Of a DNA stretch of 64,000 bases, positions 1 through 14,044 are shown one piece after another. The translations under genes were made by a program, and so were the position numbers. The DNA comes from Sphagnum magellanicum (taxonomy: Eukaryota > Streptophyta > Sphagnopsida > Sphagnales > Sphagnaceae): NCBI GenBank assembly GCA_021904315.1, contig CM038919.1, forward strand, positions 21,927,666 through 21,991,665. The letters are read 5' to 3'. The notes beneath the pieces were generated by a model. The model saw only the letters and a list, made by a program, of their open reading frames with translations. It had not been told where the DNA came from and did not search any database. Position 1 is the stretch's first letter. Every line of letters begins with the position of its first letter.

Positions 1-583
1 ATTCGCCAAATCTTATGCAACCCAAGTCACTGTCCTTAATGATCTACATCAGCACCAATCTGGTAATATACCACCCTAATTTTCTCATTCAAGTTTCATG
101 GCTGAATGAGGCTATGTATTGTGTACAGTATTGTAACAATAGGTGATGTGCATTTGGTTTGATTGACTTAGGACTTTAGTCACTTAAATGTCATCCTCAC
201 TACATATCCTTAGGTCTACTATTTGCAACCCAAGGAGTTTTAGTTTGGCTGTTGGAAGCCAACTTTAAGATCTGAAAATCTATACTAGAACAATTGGTAG
301 CACTTCACTCCATTAAATTGCATCCTACTAGAGGGACCAAGTTACTTTAAAACTACCTTGAGGGGGTTTGGCAGCTAAAGATTGTTCAATCCAGGAGGCC
401 ATGTCCAACAGACAGTTGGGCAACAAATGGGTAGATTCAATATAACTTATGAGAATATTGAAACAATGTTTATGGAACTGAACTGCAAATGTCAATTGTT
501 GTTTGAAATATGATGTTTAATTATTTTCATGTTTTTCTCATGATGAAGGTCAAATAGAAAGTTGCCAACTTTTCAAATACAAG
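1..583. other. Upstream non-coding DNA
   Basis: No coding segment, RNA gene or repeat is recognisable here. It should contain the promoter and 5' leader of the gene that starts at 584. The bases just before that start (AAG before ATGG) make a good plant initiation context. Confidence 0.5.
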
Positions 584-1180
584 ATGGTTCGAACAATGAT
601 TTTCAACCGCACAGGTGTTGAAAGTTGCATTCGGGTGAGAGAAGGTAATGGAGATGTAATAAACATGTGGTTTGAGATTCCACCAAAACAATTTGGAAGG
701 GTTGTAATTGAACCCAATGCAACTTATCGAAGATTTAGGATCGCACCAAGCGATTTGGAGATGAATTCAGACTACTGCACTGATAACAAGATAGTGTATG
801 TGAGGATGGACAGGTCTCAGAGATTGTTTTTGGACCCTGTACCTAGAACATCAACAATGGTGAAAAAAACAATCATCAATAGAACAACTCAAAGTGTTGT
901 TCTTAAGGAGGTCATTGATGCAAAGGAAGGTGAACATGACATTGCTACTACAGAGTTAGAGCAGTTGGAATCAAGAAAAAGCCATATCTTGGAAATGGAC
1001 CCAGAAGGTGAACATCGGAAATATTTCATGAAACTAATCAATGACCCAAGAGAATGGGAGATCACTCAGCATCTCAAGACCTCAAAGAAGTCATTCGAGG
1101 TGGCATTTGATGCTACTGGCGATTTATCCTTTGCTCCTGTATCAAGCTTTTTGTTAGGCTCATTGCGAGGATTTGGATGA
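584..1180 (+). CDS. Small plant protein with two copies of one domain, function unknown
   Basis: An uninterrupted 198-residue reading frame with good start context, AAG before ATGG. The protein holds two related halves. Residues 1-10 (MVRTMIFNRT) match residues 92-101 (MVKKTIINRT). Each is followed by a basic and acidic strand-rich stretch (IRVREGNGDV; LKEVIDAKEGEHDI) and then an aromatic-basic motif (YRRFRI near 48-53; HRKYFMK near 144-150). This is visible in the sequence and implies an internal duplication. It resembles small DUF-type proteins I recall from mosses, lycophytes and ferns, but I cannot name the family with certainty and assign no function. There is no signal peptide, membrane segment or catalytic motif. 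An upstream non-coding exon is possible. No neighbour gives functional context. Confidence 0.7.
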   Translation: MVRTMIFNRTGVESCIRVREGNGDVINMWFEIPPKQFGRVVIEPNATYRRFRIAPSDLEMNSDYCTDNKIVYVRMDRSQRLFLDPVPRTSTMVKKTIINRTTQSVVLKEVIDAKEGEHDIATTELEQLESRKSHILEMDPEGEHRKYFMKLINDPREWEITQHLKTSKKSFEVAFDATGDLSFAPVSSFLLGSLRGFG

Positions 1181-4100
1181 GACTCCCTCCAAAACTTGTG
1201 TCTACTACTGAATGTTAACGGAATTAGTGTAAGGTTTTGGCAGCTCTAGTGTTCTTGAACCCTAAACCCTATTCCTACACGGTTAGATACAATGAAGTCA
1301 AAACTGGAAATCAAAGAAAGTGGTTTTTAAGTTGTTTTTAGGACTATTTCGTGTTATGATATCATGTTTTTATCCCTAGGTCATGATGTTTCATGGCTTC
1401 CTTTCCATTCTATGTAAGAACTTTTTTGGAACTTATGGATTTGTAGCATTAGTCTATGGGAGTTATATATCTTGTTGTTTTGTTTGTAGCCCCTTGGAAG
1501 TTGAGAGTTCCATATGCATTTATAAATTTTTCTTGCATCCAAGTTTTGGTTACCATAATCGATATTCCCTAATGTTTAAGCCAATTATGGACCCATGAAT
1601 GTTTTGGGTGAAAGGTCTATTTGGTGACCCATATCAAGTTAGCTTGGTGTATGTTCTACCATCACCAAGATCCAATGGTTCAGAGAGAACACTAAGACGT
1701 TATGTTCTTGTCAACTATCAATATTCATGAGCGATCTTAGCCATCTCCCTTACAAAATTGCCACTAGAATATTTTTTACTGATCAAACCATTTTCAAAAC
1801 AGGACTACTTACTAAATTACACAAAGATTCTGCAATGAATCTTCTAGGAGGTCACAACATCGAAAGCAAAGGCAGATTTTACTGCCCTAAATTCAACTGC
1901 TTTAAATTCAAGCTCAAGTCTAAGCTTGTCGGATTGACAAAAAAAATTAAATGTCCAAATTCTAATTAGGGAGGTAATACAACTAACCCACATGCCAGAA
2001 ATCATTTTGTGTGGATTTGCAGGGGCTCTCAATCCATACTGATGCCCTAACTTCATCTAGACTGCCAATAATAATTCTCCTACAGGAGACAACCCCCACA
2101 AGATCAGAAGTTAGCCCTAGAGGATGACAAAGGAGTCCAAGCCAAAACACAAAGAATAATTCAGCATGTTAAATCACCAGATACACTTGAACCAATTTCA
2201 AGAGCACCTTTCCTTGACCTGCTATAAACTGCATACAAAAGCTTGCAAAATGTGTGCATGATGAATTGCGATACTGAGCTATCCACAATGAAGGCTATGG
2301 TAACCTCCAACTTGCAAAGAGATGGAAGATTGAAGTTTCTGCAGTTGAAATTTGATCGCTCTGTATGCTCACATAAGGAATATTTGACAATGAGTGCTTG
2401 GAACCTGCAACAAACCCCTGCATTGCAACATTGAAATGTTAACCCATTGAAATCAAGCCAACATCCTCCAAAAATATCTACCCACCTTGTTGGACATGAA
2501 AACCCCAGTTGTCAATAGTCTCAATAAAAGCTAAACTATAAAAAAAACTCAATCCAGCAAAAAGCTTCGATGCAACAGATGGATGCAAAATTTGAAGAGT
2601 TGCAACTTGCAACAGAGCTTTGTCTTTCAACTATCCAGTTATTAAGATCACAATACATTAGCATATGAAAATACTTAAAAGTCTAGCCTATCCTTGGTGA
2701 TCATAACAGGTCATCAACCCAACAAATGGCATAATTGAGGCAAGGAGAAATCTCATTGCTGGATTTTGCTATCAATTTCCAATGCAACACAATGTTTCAC
2801 AGTTTCATATGGAGCCCAGCATGATGATGCTCCAAAATCTATTTCAAGCAAATTCAAAGAGGCTAACTTAATTCATCTGGTCCACAGCACATAGATGCAC
2901 ATGGAAACCTATGCATTACTTTTATATGTTGTTGAGACTTGTATGGATAGATAGAGGAGAATCCATGATGTCTCATACGTGCTCCTAGGGGAAAAAACAG
3001 CAATGAACACAGTAGGAAAACCTTGAAAGAATATAACCCTCTATGATACCTCAACATTAGAAGTAGCTTCCACTTATGAAGATAAATAGGTGAGTATATA
3101 AAATACTTTGTAAGTAGAAAGTTAGCTTAAAAGATTAAGTACTTTGAACTTGAAGTATAGGAGAAGGGTCTATCTTTAGACCCTTCGTCTGCATAAAGAA
3201 ACAAGATTTCGTTTTATTATTTCTTGTGTAGTTTCTGTTTGTTCTAGTATTTAAAGATGAAAATAAAAAGATGTACTTTCCATCAGTCTGGAAGGTACTA
3301 TGCCAGAATGGCCAGGAACTTCCAGATGTCCTTAGGTACCATGCAATATTGCATCATATAACCAACATCAAAATACACTTAGGAAAAATTCCCCAGTTCT
3401 TTTACAAGCTCTACAAGTAGAGGTCTAGGCAAGGCTCAATGATTTGATATTTCACTTTTCAAAAATCTATTACATTCTTAAGTCAAGAAATACACATTAT
3501 AATGTATAAAACAAAATAAGGAATATGAGTAATTATGTTCAAAATTCTAGTGACAATGATTCATCATAGCTAGTTTAAGTAAGAGAATTATAGATTTCAT
3601 AAGTCATCATAGATTGGATAATTTCAAATTGAAACTTATTTAGCCCATTCCCAAGTGAAAAGCCATGGAAAGGCATCTTTTTGAATTTGTGTCCTTTTAA
3701 AGTTTTTTTTTCCTAACACCATATAGCCAATAAAACTTTGAATACTTTCTCCATCAATTTGCATTCCATTGTTTTGAATTGAATTTGAATTCATTTCAAT
3801 TGAATTTTAATCTCATTGTTGAATTGAATTCGGTTGGATTAGTTGAATTAAATTTAAACTCAATTAAATTTCAATTCAAATTGCATTGCAAGGTTGTTCA
3901 CACCTCAATTTCACATATGAATGAATTAATGTTTCTCACTTCAAGAACATTTGAAAAAAATTATGGCTCAACAAGAATATTTGTTTTTCCAATGCTTTTA
4001 GTCTTTGTGAAAATAAGGATAATTAATTATATGTTACATATTGCATCATATCATTATTACCCGATGCCCAAAAAGTCATTTATATCAAAGTTATTTTAAC

Positions 4101-7100
4101 ATGTCATGTCATGGACATATATGACTATGTTGTCTAATTAGGGTTCATGTGGATATGTTAACATTGCTTAAAAGATTGTTAACAAACAAACAAATGTCAA
4201 TGCAAAATATGAGGATGGAAAAATGTCTTTTACATTTAGCATGTGGAAACAACTATGAAGGAATCATGTTGATACTATGCATAATACTCAATCTCCTTTT
4301 TGCTTTCTTTTTAGTTTCATAAATCATAAATTGAATAAATTTTGTGTTAATTCTTACAATTATGTAAATATTATGTGGGAATTGCATGCACAAAGGGCAA
4401 GAAGGAGCAAATATGAAAATGTGTTATGAGTTTCACAATGATGGGTGCAAATGAGATAACATGAGCTGCATTCACCTGCTTAGGGGACGCTTTTGGAGAA
4501 ATATTTTTTAAAAAGTCTTCAAAAATCTTTAAAATCTTCTTTATGTTATTGTGTCAAGGTTATGTAAAAGATTTCAACATGTATGTAATTTTCAAAAGTT
4601 TTGACATTTATTTATAAGTTTTTTTAGTGCTAAAAAACTTGTGTTACAATGTTTAATGAGTGTTTTTGAGAGCTTTTTGTTCATCAATTTTTTAAAAAAT
4701 TAATTCACATGTTCCAATGATATATTATGAACCTTAAAATATTAAAAAATCTTATATTTTCAAGACCAAATAAATTACTATTTCTAAATGTGAAAAACAA
4801 AACACTGGTTACATTTGTTGCGATACATGTTAATGTCATTATGCCCTGATTTAAAGAAAATGTGTTTCGAACACAAAACAAGAATGAAGGTTAACCATAG
4901 AATTAAAATTGTTAAAATTGTTTAGCATTGTGTTTTTATCATGTAGATTCTGATTTTTTATTGAACATTTATTGTCATGAATTTTTTATGTTTAAGCTTG
5001 CACATTTATTTTTTCTTTCATTGTGTTTGCATTCATTTAAGTTGTTACACAACAAATGTTGTTCACCCCATTATGTGTGTACTATATGAAAAGAAACAGT
5101 TGAAAAATTATTGGACCAAAAACAAAAAATGTACTATTTTTTTCAATGTTTTTCTTGTGTCTTTTTTTTGGTTAAAACAATGTTTTGGTATGTGTTTTGA
5201 TCATTTGATCAAAGTTTTGTGCATCATGTCATTATTATATAACACAAGCCATATGGTATCAACCCATTTATAGTTTTACAAACATTTTTAAAGTGACAAA
5301 ATTATTCATTTTTATAAAAAAACAAAAACCTAAACATTCAAACCTACATATTTATCAAATTAATTCAAAACGATGAAACAAAAACTAAAATAATTTAAAA
5401 ATAAAATAATAAATAATAAAATTGATCAAATAATGGCTGAAATGATGCATTTGTGGATGATATTATTTTTGAAACCCACATTTGACATTTTATTGTTTCA
5501 TAAAATCAATCTTTAGCAAAAGTGAATAAGGATTTGTGAATGTTTACAAAACATTATACATGCAAAATGTCATTTGATCATTATTACAATATTTCATACA
5601 TAATATGAATAAATAAACTAAAATGAATTTGTGCATCTCTTATGACAAAATGAATTATTACTTATAATCAATTGAAATATGGCATGTTTGGCAATCCAAA
5701 TTTTTCATTCATAAATATATAAAAAGAGCTTTGCATGGATTTTTTATTGAATAAAAATTATCCATCTATGTATTCATGATCAATTAAATTTGAGATATTT
5801 TCATTGGAATTTTTTTAATTAAACAATCAATTTCAAACATCATTATTTATATGGGCAAATGACTAACATTGTCCTCAATACAAATGTCATCGTTTGATGA
5901 TAAATCCTAACAAAATTTCAATATAAAAATTAGTGATGAATTTAAATTATATGAATCTAGATTATCCTTACAATTTATGGAAACCTATATAACTATTATT
6001 GCATTGCAAAATAGGATTACAAATGAAAATTTTGCCATAAAACGAGAATGATTTCATCAAATAAAATGGTTTGTATGTCTTTTTACGCTCATTTGGTGAT
6101 TGTTGTACCTTATGCAAATATGACTTACTAAAAAAGAACAATCCATTTAGTTTATTACATAATTTATTGTACATGGATGTCATTTTTATATTTACATTTA
6201 TTTATTATTGTAGTACATTGACATCTTTGATGCTAATTATATTATTTTTAAAGAATCGTAATTTTCAATTTTATTTTTCTCAAAGAACAAAATTTGTGAA
6301 ATAAAATACATAGTCTTTTGGAATATTCAAGAATGTTTTATTTTAAACATGAAATTTTCAAATTTCATTATTTATATTCCAAATTTGTGTCGAAGCTACA
6401 TTTTTATTCCATTAATCAAAATTATTTAAGCAATTTTGAAAATATTATGAATTTATTAAATGATGTGTGATTTTTACATCCCATGAATATGTTGTAAAGG
6501 TTACAACTTTCTTTGAATGTGTGTCATGAATTGAATGAAATGCATGGGAAAATAAATGATTTGTTTCCCCAAAAAATTACAAGAAGGAAAAAGGAAAGCA
6601 AAGAAGGTAGCAAAACAAATTTTTAAAAAAAATTGATCTAGTTTCTAGGCAATATATCAATGTTTGCAAATTGGGAGTGCATTAAAATGGGCAAGACTTT
6701 TTAAACCATAAAAGTTGATCACAATAATTATTTTTTTTCACTTAAAATTTTCACTCATTTTTAGTTGAAACATGTTCAAAGTCTAATTTTTTATTTTAAA
6801 TTTTATGTTATTCAAACATTTAATATTTTGATTAAATCAATTGTAGGTTAATCGTAAACCACATGTTTCTCAACTTACTATCACTATTTATCACACAAGG
6901 TTTTGAAAACCTTGAGATTCCTTTGTGTATGTTGTTCTTTTAAAATATATATGTTGAGAAGGCTATGGATGAAATTACATGAAATATGTGAATACAATAG
7001 TTGTTCAAAATGAAATATTGATTTTGGAATCTTAAATGAAAATTGATTCAATTTCATCTACATTAATTGATTAAAAATTTTATGTCGTTTATTTTATTTT

Positions 7101-8939
7101 GGAGGCCATGTCCTTTTTAGACGTTCATCTAGCTCAATTTTTGGTCCAAATGTACATCTAATTATAGATTTAGATGGATTTTAGTCAAATTAAATTGATG
7201 TCAATTGTTAATCCACGGTCAACCAAGGTTAGATTTGGATTCTTTTTTTTTACTTTTTAAAAATGGATTTTGATTAAACCAATTTGATTTCAATTGGGGT
7301 TCTAACTATCCAATCTTGACCAATTTCAAATAGGTGACCTACAAATTTCTATCAAATGTATATGAAATTGAATCAAATTTAGTTTGAAATTTCATAATTA
7401 ATTTAAATTATTGTATTATATAGGTATCATAATAAAACTATTATACTTACATGTTTTTATCAAATATTGTACTCCCTTATTAGATTCAGCAAGAAATTAT
7501 CGAATAATTAGTTAAATTTTAAATCCTAACTTTGACACTTGGTTTTAAAATTTTGAAAATTTCAGCAAGTAATTGTTATAAATAATAATAATAACATCCT
7601 TTTTAAGTTTGTGAAACTGTTCAATGTGTCTAAACTATCTTAGTCTTATTCTTGATCTTGAAGGTTTGCACGGTTCAATCCTAAATTTAATGTCAATTCA
7701 AACTTGATAGTTGAAAATTGTTAAATATTTAATTCGATAAAAATTTCAACACAAGTATCAAATCAATTTTTAAAATCTAGAAAAATTTAAAATAATTCAA
7801 TTTGTGCCAAAATCCTTTAGGTACTATGATATTTGGACCAATATCACACCAATATGGACATAACTTAAACAAAATTGAATTGATGAATTGAAAATCTAAT
7901 CAAAATTAAATAAAATTTATCCAAAATTACATGAAGGGTGTGAATATAATTGGAAGTAAATAATTGAATATTTAAGTACCTTAGACAAACACTTATTTTT
8001 TCAAAATTTTCAAAGTCACTAAAGTGGTTAAAATCATGAAGAAAGAATGTGTAATATAGCTATTTGAGCCATTTTTCTAAGAAAAGAATTGGCTACTATT
8101 TTTTTGTGGTTGAATACTTGGCTATTATATTTTTTTCAAAATTCAAAAATTGGCGATTACATATTATTTTTTTATAACTAATGTGGTACTCAATACAGTT
8201 GAAAAGTTTTAATTTTGGTAGTTAATGGACTAAAAGGGCTGCACATTGCATTTGAGTGCATGTTTCACAATGCAGTGATAAATGATAGTGTTGAATCTTC
8301 AAATTTTAAACTTTTATTCTAACCTTTAAACTTTACAATTTTGGAATAATCTAAATTTTATGCACATTGCATAATTGAACAAGCCATTGTTTAGGGAATT
8401 GAACCTTAGTCTCAAAAAAAACTTTGCTTGGTGCAAAGCAGTGTTTTTGCACCCACAACCCAATGTATCCCCCAACCACAATACAAACAACAAAATAGAA
8501 ATACAACCATATACAAAGTCCAAACAAAAACCCTAAGACCCCGAGCCATGTTTTTTGTTCCATGTCACATGTTGCATTCCTTACCGACCAACAAAGATGT
8601 AATGATTCAAGGAATACGAGGATTTAAAAAAACGTGATATCCAAAAAAAATTCATGAGTTTTAAAAGAGGAGAAAAAGTATATTCATTATAAGTGTGCAT
8701 TTTGCACTATGGATAATGCAAGGTACCCCAACAAATAAGGAATAGGGAAATAAAACCTAAGTTATACCACTTGTATAAGAACATATGCTTTGAAGGATCA
8801 ACACAATGTTGGGCTTTCGTGCTCCCCTACAAGTTTGTGGCCTTTTCAAATGGGAAGTTCCCAAGTGTGTAAAACCTTTGTGCATAAAATTGAGTGCATA
8901 AATCCAAATGGCAAGTCAAGTAGTTTCATAACTTGTTTT
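1181..8939. other. AT-rich intergenic DNA, no gene recognised
   Basis: About 7.7 kb of very AT-rich sequence. Reading frames are short and lack recognisable domains. The patch 3,774-3,890 is a degenerate run of GAATT and AATTGAATTT words, looking like a decayed microsatellite. Stretch 1,181-3,300 is less AT-rich and could hold old transposon sequence, but I saw no diagnostic protein motif or terminal repeat. Confidence 0.5.
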
Positions 8940-11900
8940 TTATGAACACCATAATACTGAAAAACAATGTTCATCTTCCATAGGCCTTAAGACTTGAATA
9001 CAAACTATTTTAGCTAATTTAATAAATTCTAATAGTTTTAGCTTGAAGATAATAGAAGGATGAATCTTGGCCCACAATTGAATCATAGGGTTGACATTAC
9101 AAACCTTTTTCAAAATTGATTCAATGTTTGTAGCCACTTTAAAGAAAAAACATTGTGAATCCAAAAGATAACCATTGAGGAAAACTTTCATCCACACCCC
9201 ATCTTTTCCAACCTTGTGAGGGCTACAACAGGCAACCTTGATAAAAATCAAGATCGGTGAAAAACATCACCAACATTATCAAAGTTTTGAGCCCAAAAGT
9301 TTGGGTAAATCACACCCAATGTTTTTCAACTCATGGTTTGGGAATTTGCCTTGTAGCTCATACATTAAAACCTTGGTATATTTTTCACAATTTGATTTCA
9401 CATGAGCCATCACCAAAGGTGTTGCAACCCTAACTTTGGGCTCGCGACCAAGGCAAGGGCTTGCAAGAGGACGAGACAAGAGGGAGACCCAGGAGGCACA
9501 TCTTATATTCTCGGGAGTGCAAGAAAGTGTGAAAGAATGAACCCTCACACTCCCAAAGCAACTCCCACTTGGGGAGTTGGAATCTCGAAGGACTCTCAAA
9601 TTTTCAGGGAGAGATTGCAAGGGTTAAAACCCATTGGTTTGAAGAGTTCTTTATATCAATGGAAAGCTATTGAAACGTAGATGTCTAAAATGAGCTCGCA
9701 TCACCCATTTGGACATTTGAAACACAAGTTATGGCCAAAAGAAAGGTCGGGAATCAAATTGGTAATTTGACTCCCGACCATTAAAAGTCAGGAGTCGACC
9801 AGATTTCCTTGCGTGAAGGTGGCATGCCACATACCGTTGAAAAGCCCTTGATGAAGGCTATAGCTTTGCTTTAGACTTCATCTCAATCGGAGGTCTGTAC
9901 GTAAAGTTATGGGGTTTCAAAGTTGCAAGAGTCTCGAATTTGGTAATTTCGGGACTCCCATTTGGGAGTCCTGAAACAAAAAGCCATTTGGATGTGAGCC
10001 TCGTGGAGAGGCATAGAATACACTATAAGGGGGAAGGTGGTGGCTTCCCCCAAGTTCGAGCTGTGGTGAGTCTTGTGAGTCCGAGTTGCCCGTGGCTTGT
10101 CCTAGCACTAAAAGTGCTCCAACTATGCACTAACCACCATGTGTTGGTTTTGTGCAAGTTTGTGTGAGTAGTTGATGCTTGTCACTCATCCTAATCCCAT
10201 CCCGGAGCTCCAACACACCCCTCTACCCCTTCAAAGTGTTACGAGCCAGGGAGCGTGCCCTGACTCTTTGTTCTTCCACTGTTTTCAGTTTGGACTCACA
10301 TTTGAGTCCATTAAAGAGCTTGGGAGTGCGTCAAAAGGGAAGTTTGGCCTCAACACAAGTTTCAAATTACCTATTATAAAACAATGTTGGTTGATAACAA
10401 ATTTAAAACTAGCTAATTCAATAACAAGATGGTCAGGTTCCTTGCCATTTAAATCTATGCACTAATTCATTAGCAATTTTTGCTAATCATGAGTGACTCA
10501 AGAACATTCAGCTCGTAAAAAATTGGGTCATCAAACTTGATGTATGGATCATAGTAAAGTCAATAAAACTCAAAATGGCACACCATTGCATCAATGAAGT
10601 TACATATGAAAACATCATAGGATTGGGCCAATTTGATTAGGACATGCACAAAATCCAAAAGTGGGACAATGGCATGTAACCCCATAATTAATTCCAAGTC
10701 ACAAAGAAGGCTTAAATTTTTAATGGCAATGTTGTTTTTTGGAGCATTAGCATACATCTTTATAATTAAGGGTTAGTATTGTTTCATAACATGTTATAGA
10801 AGAGGTAAAATATTAATCCATTTGGTCTTCACATTTTGAAACAACTTGTTTTTTTTTTTCCATGAACACTTCACATAGTTTGTAAAACTCAAGGTACTTT
10901 TTTGGTGAGTGGGAAAAACACATACATAGCCAGAAGCAAAGTTTCCAATCAAGCTACCATATTGAGTTTTGGAAGCACCAACATAGCAAAGTTTGTTTGA
11001 TGAGCAAAACAATGCATTCCCATAAAAAATGGAACCATTGTTTCCTTCATCTAATTAGTCACACCATTTTTTGAACTATGGAAAACACTGTTACCATCTG
11101 TTCCAATGCAAATGAGTTTACCTCCTAATATTTCAACATTCACATTAGCAAAAGTCTCCAAAGCTTTAAGCATGAGTTGAAACACATTATTAGATGTTCT
11201 TTGCACTTCAATCTTTTCCACACAATAAGAGGGATTTACTTTCAAGCTTGAACAACATAAATGTGAAGAAAAATCCAAGATGCATTATCTATGGTTTTCA
11301 TTTCATCTGCACTCACAAATAAGAAATTAACAACATTGACAATATTGCAAGTGGATTGCAGCAACAAATCATTCATTGATTCAACAATACCCCAACCTGA
11401 ATAATCAGTCCAATGTTTGTTAGGTGTGTTTGACCTTAAACATAGTGAACTCAAGGACATTTCCTTGAGCCCCCTTCCTTAAACCTTCACTTGTCGGCAC
11501 CTATGTAATTCATGAATGCTACCAAACTAGAAGATGGTAATCTTGGGTGACAAGGCTTTGTACCAGTTGGGAAGTTCACATGTTGAGTCCCACCAGTCTA
11601 GAGGTTGGGGTTAGCCCTAGGTTATGAGATGAGTTTGAATGCTAGAACTCACTAGTGTGTGGTTTGCCATTTGCAACTAGTTTAGGTGTTTAACAAGGAG
11701 CATGGATGGAGGCAATGGTGCAAAGGCAAACCTATGTATGATAATTGTTTAAATCTTTCAATCTTTCAAAATTCGTCATTGCCTGACCTTTAGACAACAA
11801 ATGAAACACTGTAACAAACTGCACAATTTTTATTTTTATTTTGGGGAACTTCTACAATGATAAGATTTAAAATTGAACAATGAGCTACAACAATGTAAAT

Positions 11901-12605
11901 TTTTTCATTATGAACATGCTAACATTTATGATAGAAATAAAATGAACCAACTTCCACACCGCGACTAGGAACTTTGGCTTTTTGCCTACTTGCATGCATG
12001 AACAAACTATCAAGTTTAAGAACCAATAGCTTTTCCTTCCCTTCTATTTTTGAGCAAATTGCACATTGAACCTGATGTTCATTACCTATATCATCCAGTA
12101 TCGACTTTGCCAAAGGAAGATGTGCCACCCATCTATCTTGGAATTGCTTTATACCCTCATAATCTTGGGTTTTTTTCTTTGTTGTTGAAATATGACAAAC
12201 TTGACTTACAAGTTTTGAAACAAGTTTTAAAGCAAATGTTACAATGAAAGATTTTGAAGTAGATGTTGCAACGAAAGGTTCTAAAGTAAATGCTATAGTG
12301 AAAGGTTTTGGATCAAATATTTTTATATCAATAGTTTCAACATTTGTAGCAAGAAGGAAAATGGGTTCGAATTTGAAGTTTTTCAAAATCACAAGAGGAG
12401 GCATGGGGAATCTTGGAAATATGAAATGGAAAAAAAGATGAATGAATAAGCACACAAGAAAAAAAAAACAAAAAACACCTTGAAGTTTAGATTTTAAAAC
12501 TTTGAGTTTGTTCAACTCCAACTTGATTATAATAGTGAATATTGAGCGATCCATGTCCATTGAAGAACTTGTTGTAGCCCATGTCCTTTCTCTCACAACC
12601 TTCAA
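8940..12605 (-). mobile_element. Decayed hAT-type DNA transposon (ZNF862-like transposase)
   Basis: Transposase segments appear in the correct order on the minus strand. From 12,605 down to 11,919 is a 228-codon open stretch ending in a zinc-finger-like piece (CAICSKIEGKEKLL, then LDSLFMHASRQKA). Further down come WTDYSGWGIVESMNDLL (about 11,400), LICIGTDGNSVFHSS (about 11,100), FFMGMHCFAHQTNFA (about 11,000), a VKTKW-type segment (about 10,820), LLCDLELIMGLHAIVPLL (about 10,700), VKSNCEKYTKVLMYELQ (about 9,380) and, at 9,000-9,100, LAKIVCIQVLRPMEDE, which resembles the hAT dimerisation region. Known relatives are the plant zinc-finger-862-like hAT proteins. Several frame changes and stops separate the pieces, so it is inactive. 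No terminal inverted repeats or 8-bp target duplication were found, so the outer limits are only those of the coding remains. A solo LTR interrupts it. Confidence 0.75.
9420..10333. mobile_element. Solo LTR inserted in the hAT transposon
   Basis: A 914-bp block, clearly more GC-rich than its surroundings, begins TG and ends CA. It is flanked by a perfect 5-bp direct repeat, AAAGG, at 9,415-9,419 and 10,334-10,338. hAT transposase sequence resumes on both sides, so this is a later insertion. It carries no gag, protease or reverse transcriptase sequence, as expected of a solo LTR left by recombination between the two LTRs. Superfamily (Copia or Gypsy) cannot be told. The intact target duplication suggests an insertion younger than the hAT copy. 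It is a fossil without coding capacity. Confidence 0.75.
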
Positions 12606-14044
12606 ACATAACTAATCGCAACCTCCAAACATGAATACATTGGATTTCAAAGTACACATTAAAAAATTCTAAATTTTTTTATGTACAACAATAAAAACTA
12701 GTTGCAACGATCTTGAAGCAAGTTATAACTTTAAAAAGCTTAGAAGAATCATGATGGTGATTTCAATTGCAATAGTGGTGTAAAAATTGCGATATGTCTC
12801 AACAAAGGTGTAACAATGGCGAAGGAGTATAGCAAAGGGGAGCTAGGTGGTGAAAAGATCAAGATTGTAGGTAGATGGAATGGCAATGGAATTTGATAGA
12901 GGTGGCATCACACTTAAAAGCCCTAACTTTTGGCAATTTTTGTTTTCATTTTTGTTTTTCTCCAATTTCCAAGTCATAGGGTAAGCCAACCCATCACCAA
13001 TTGCCCGCCTATGATCAAACACTTTGGTAGATCTTCTTAAAATTTTCTCCATTTTGAGTGTTTTAAAATATTATAGGAGTGCCTTCTCAAGTTTTACAAA
13101 TCGTCTTTGAAATGCAAAGCCAAAGGACTAGCCAAAAAAGATTAGTAAAGAGAATACATTTTTCTCAAATAGCAAAATGTGCATAATTTTTTAATTTCTT
13201 ATTCATTTTAAACAATTTAAAGTGTTATAGGAGTCTTAGAAATCATCTTTGAAATCTAATAGCAATAGAGCAACATAAAAGAAATTTTTGGAGTGTTCAA
13301 GAACTGGCCTTTGTAGTGTTTGGTGGTTTGTTTTTTCAAATTTTTGAGCCCCTTTACTTTGGGGGGCATTAATACTTTCTCATTTCTAATTTGTTTTCGA
13401 CGATTGTTAGTCTGTCAAATTTGCCAAGAGGAGGGGTTCAAGTTTTGTTTGGACACCAGAAACAATGGAGCCCTCCCCTTGGATCTGGCCTGCCCTAAGG
13501 GCTTAACTGTCCGATCACTAGCTGATCTACCCTAACCCCATTATTTGATTCACCATTTGGCAATTATTCGCCACAAAAAGAGACAACTTTTTTTTCTTTG
13601 TATGCCAGGTGAATGTTAAATTGGCCAAAGGAAATGAATACAGCCATGTGGCACGAAGAGTCCTTTTAGTCTATCATGCTCAGTTACATGGACTGTGGTT
13701 GTCCACAGAAAAAAGGACAAAGACAAAAGAATTTGCGGCCGAAATATTTCACCGAAATTTTCCTATTTGATTCTGCAGGAGTTCTCATAAAAATCTTATG
13801 GAAAATTTTTAAAGTTTTGTTTCAAGTTTTGTGTCCTTGAGGATCAGAAGTGAGCTTTGTGAGCTCACTCACTCCCTCCCTCCTTGGGTGCTTCAGAAAT
13901 CTGTGGTTTTGAAGCTTTACCCCATCCTTTACATTATTTGGCTAGGAGGATTTGGAGCTTAATTGTTGAAGGAACTCAGGGAAAGGTGAGTTCTTTGATC
14001 AGAATTTCATGTAAGCAAAAGCTTGAGTGGTGTCAGAAGTTGCA
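12606..14044. other. Region upstream of the PTC52-like gene
   Basis: No coding segment recognised. The part nearest the gene (about 13,340-14,044) is richer in GC and probably holds its promoter and 5' leader. I did not find an unambiguous TATA box. Confidence 0.45.

Noticed and set aside
9402-10465. Several small ORFs of 60-113 codons as genes
   Set aside because: They all lie in the solo LTR and overlap each other on both strands without domain content.
11919-12605. Stand-alone 228-residue host gene
   Set aside because: Its C-terminal part is a transposase-type zinc finger and further transposase pieces follow in order downstream.
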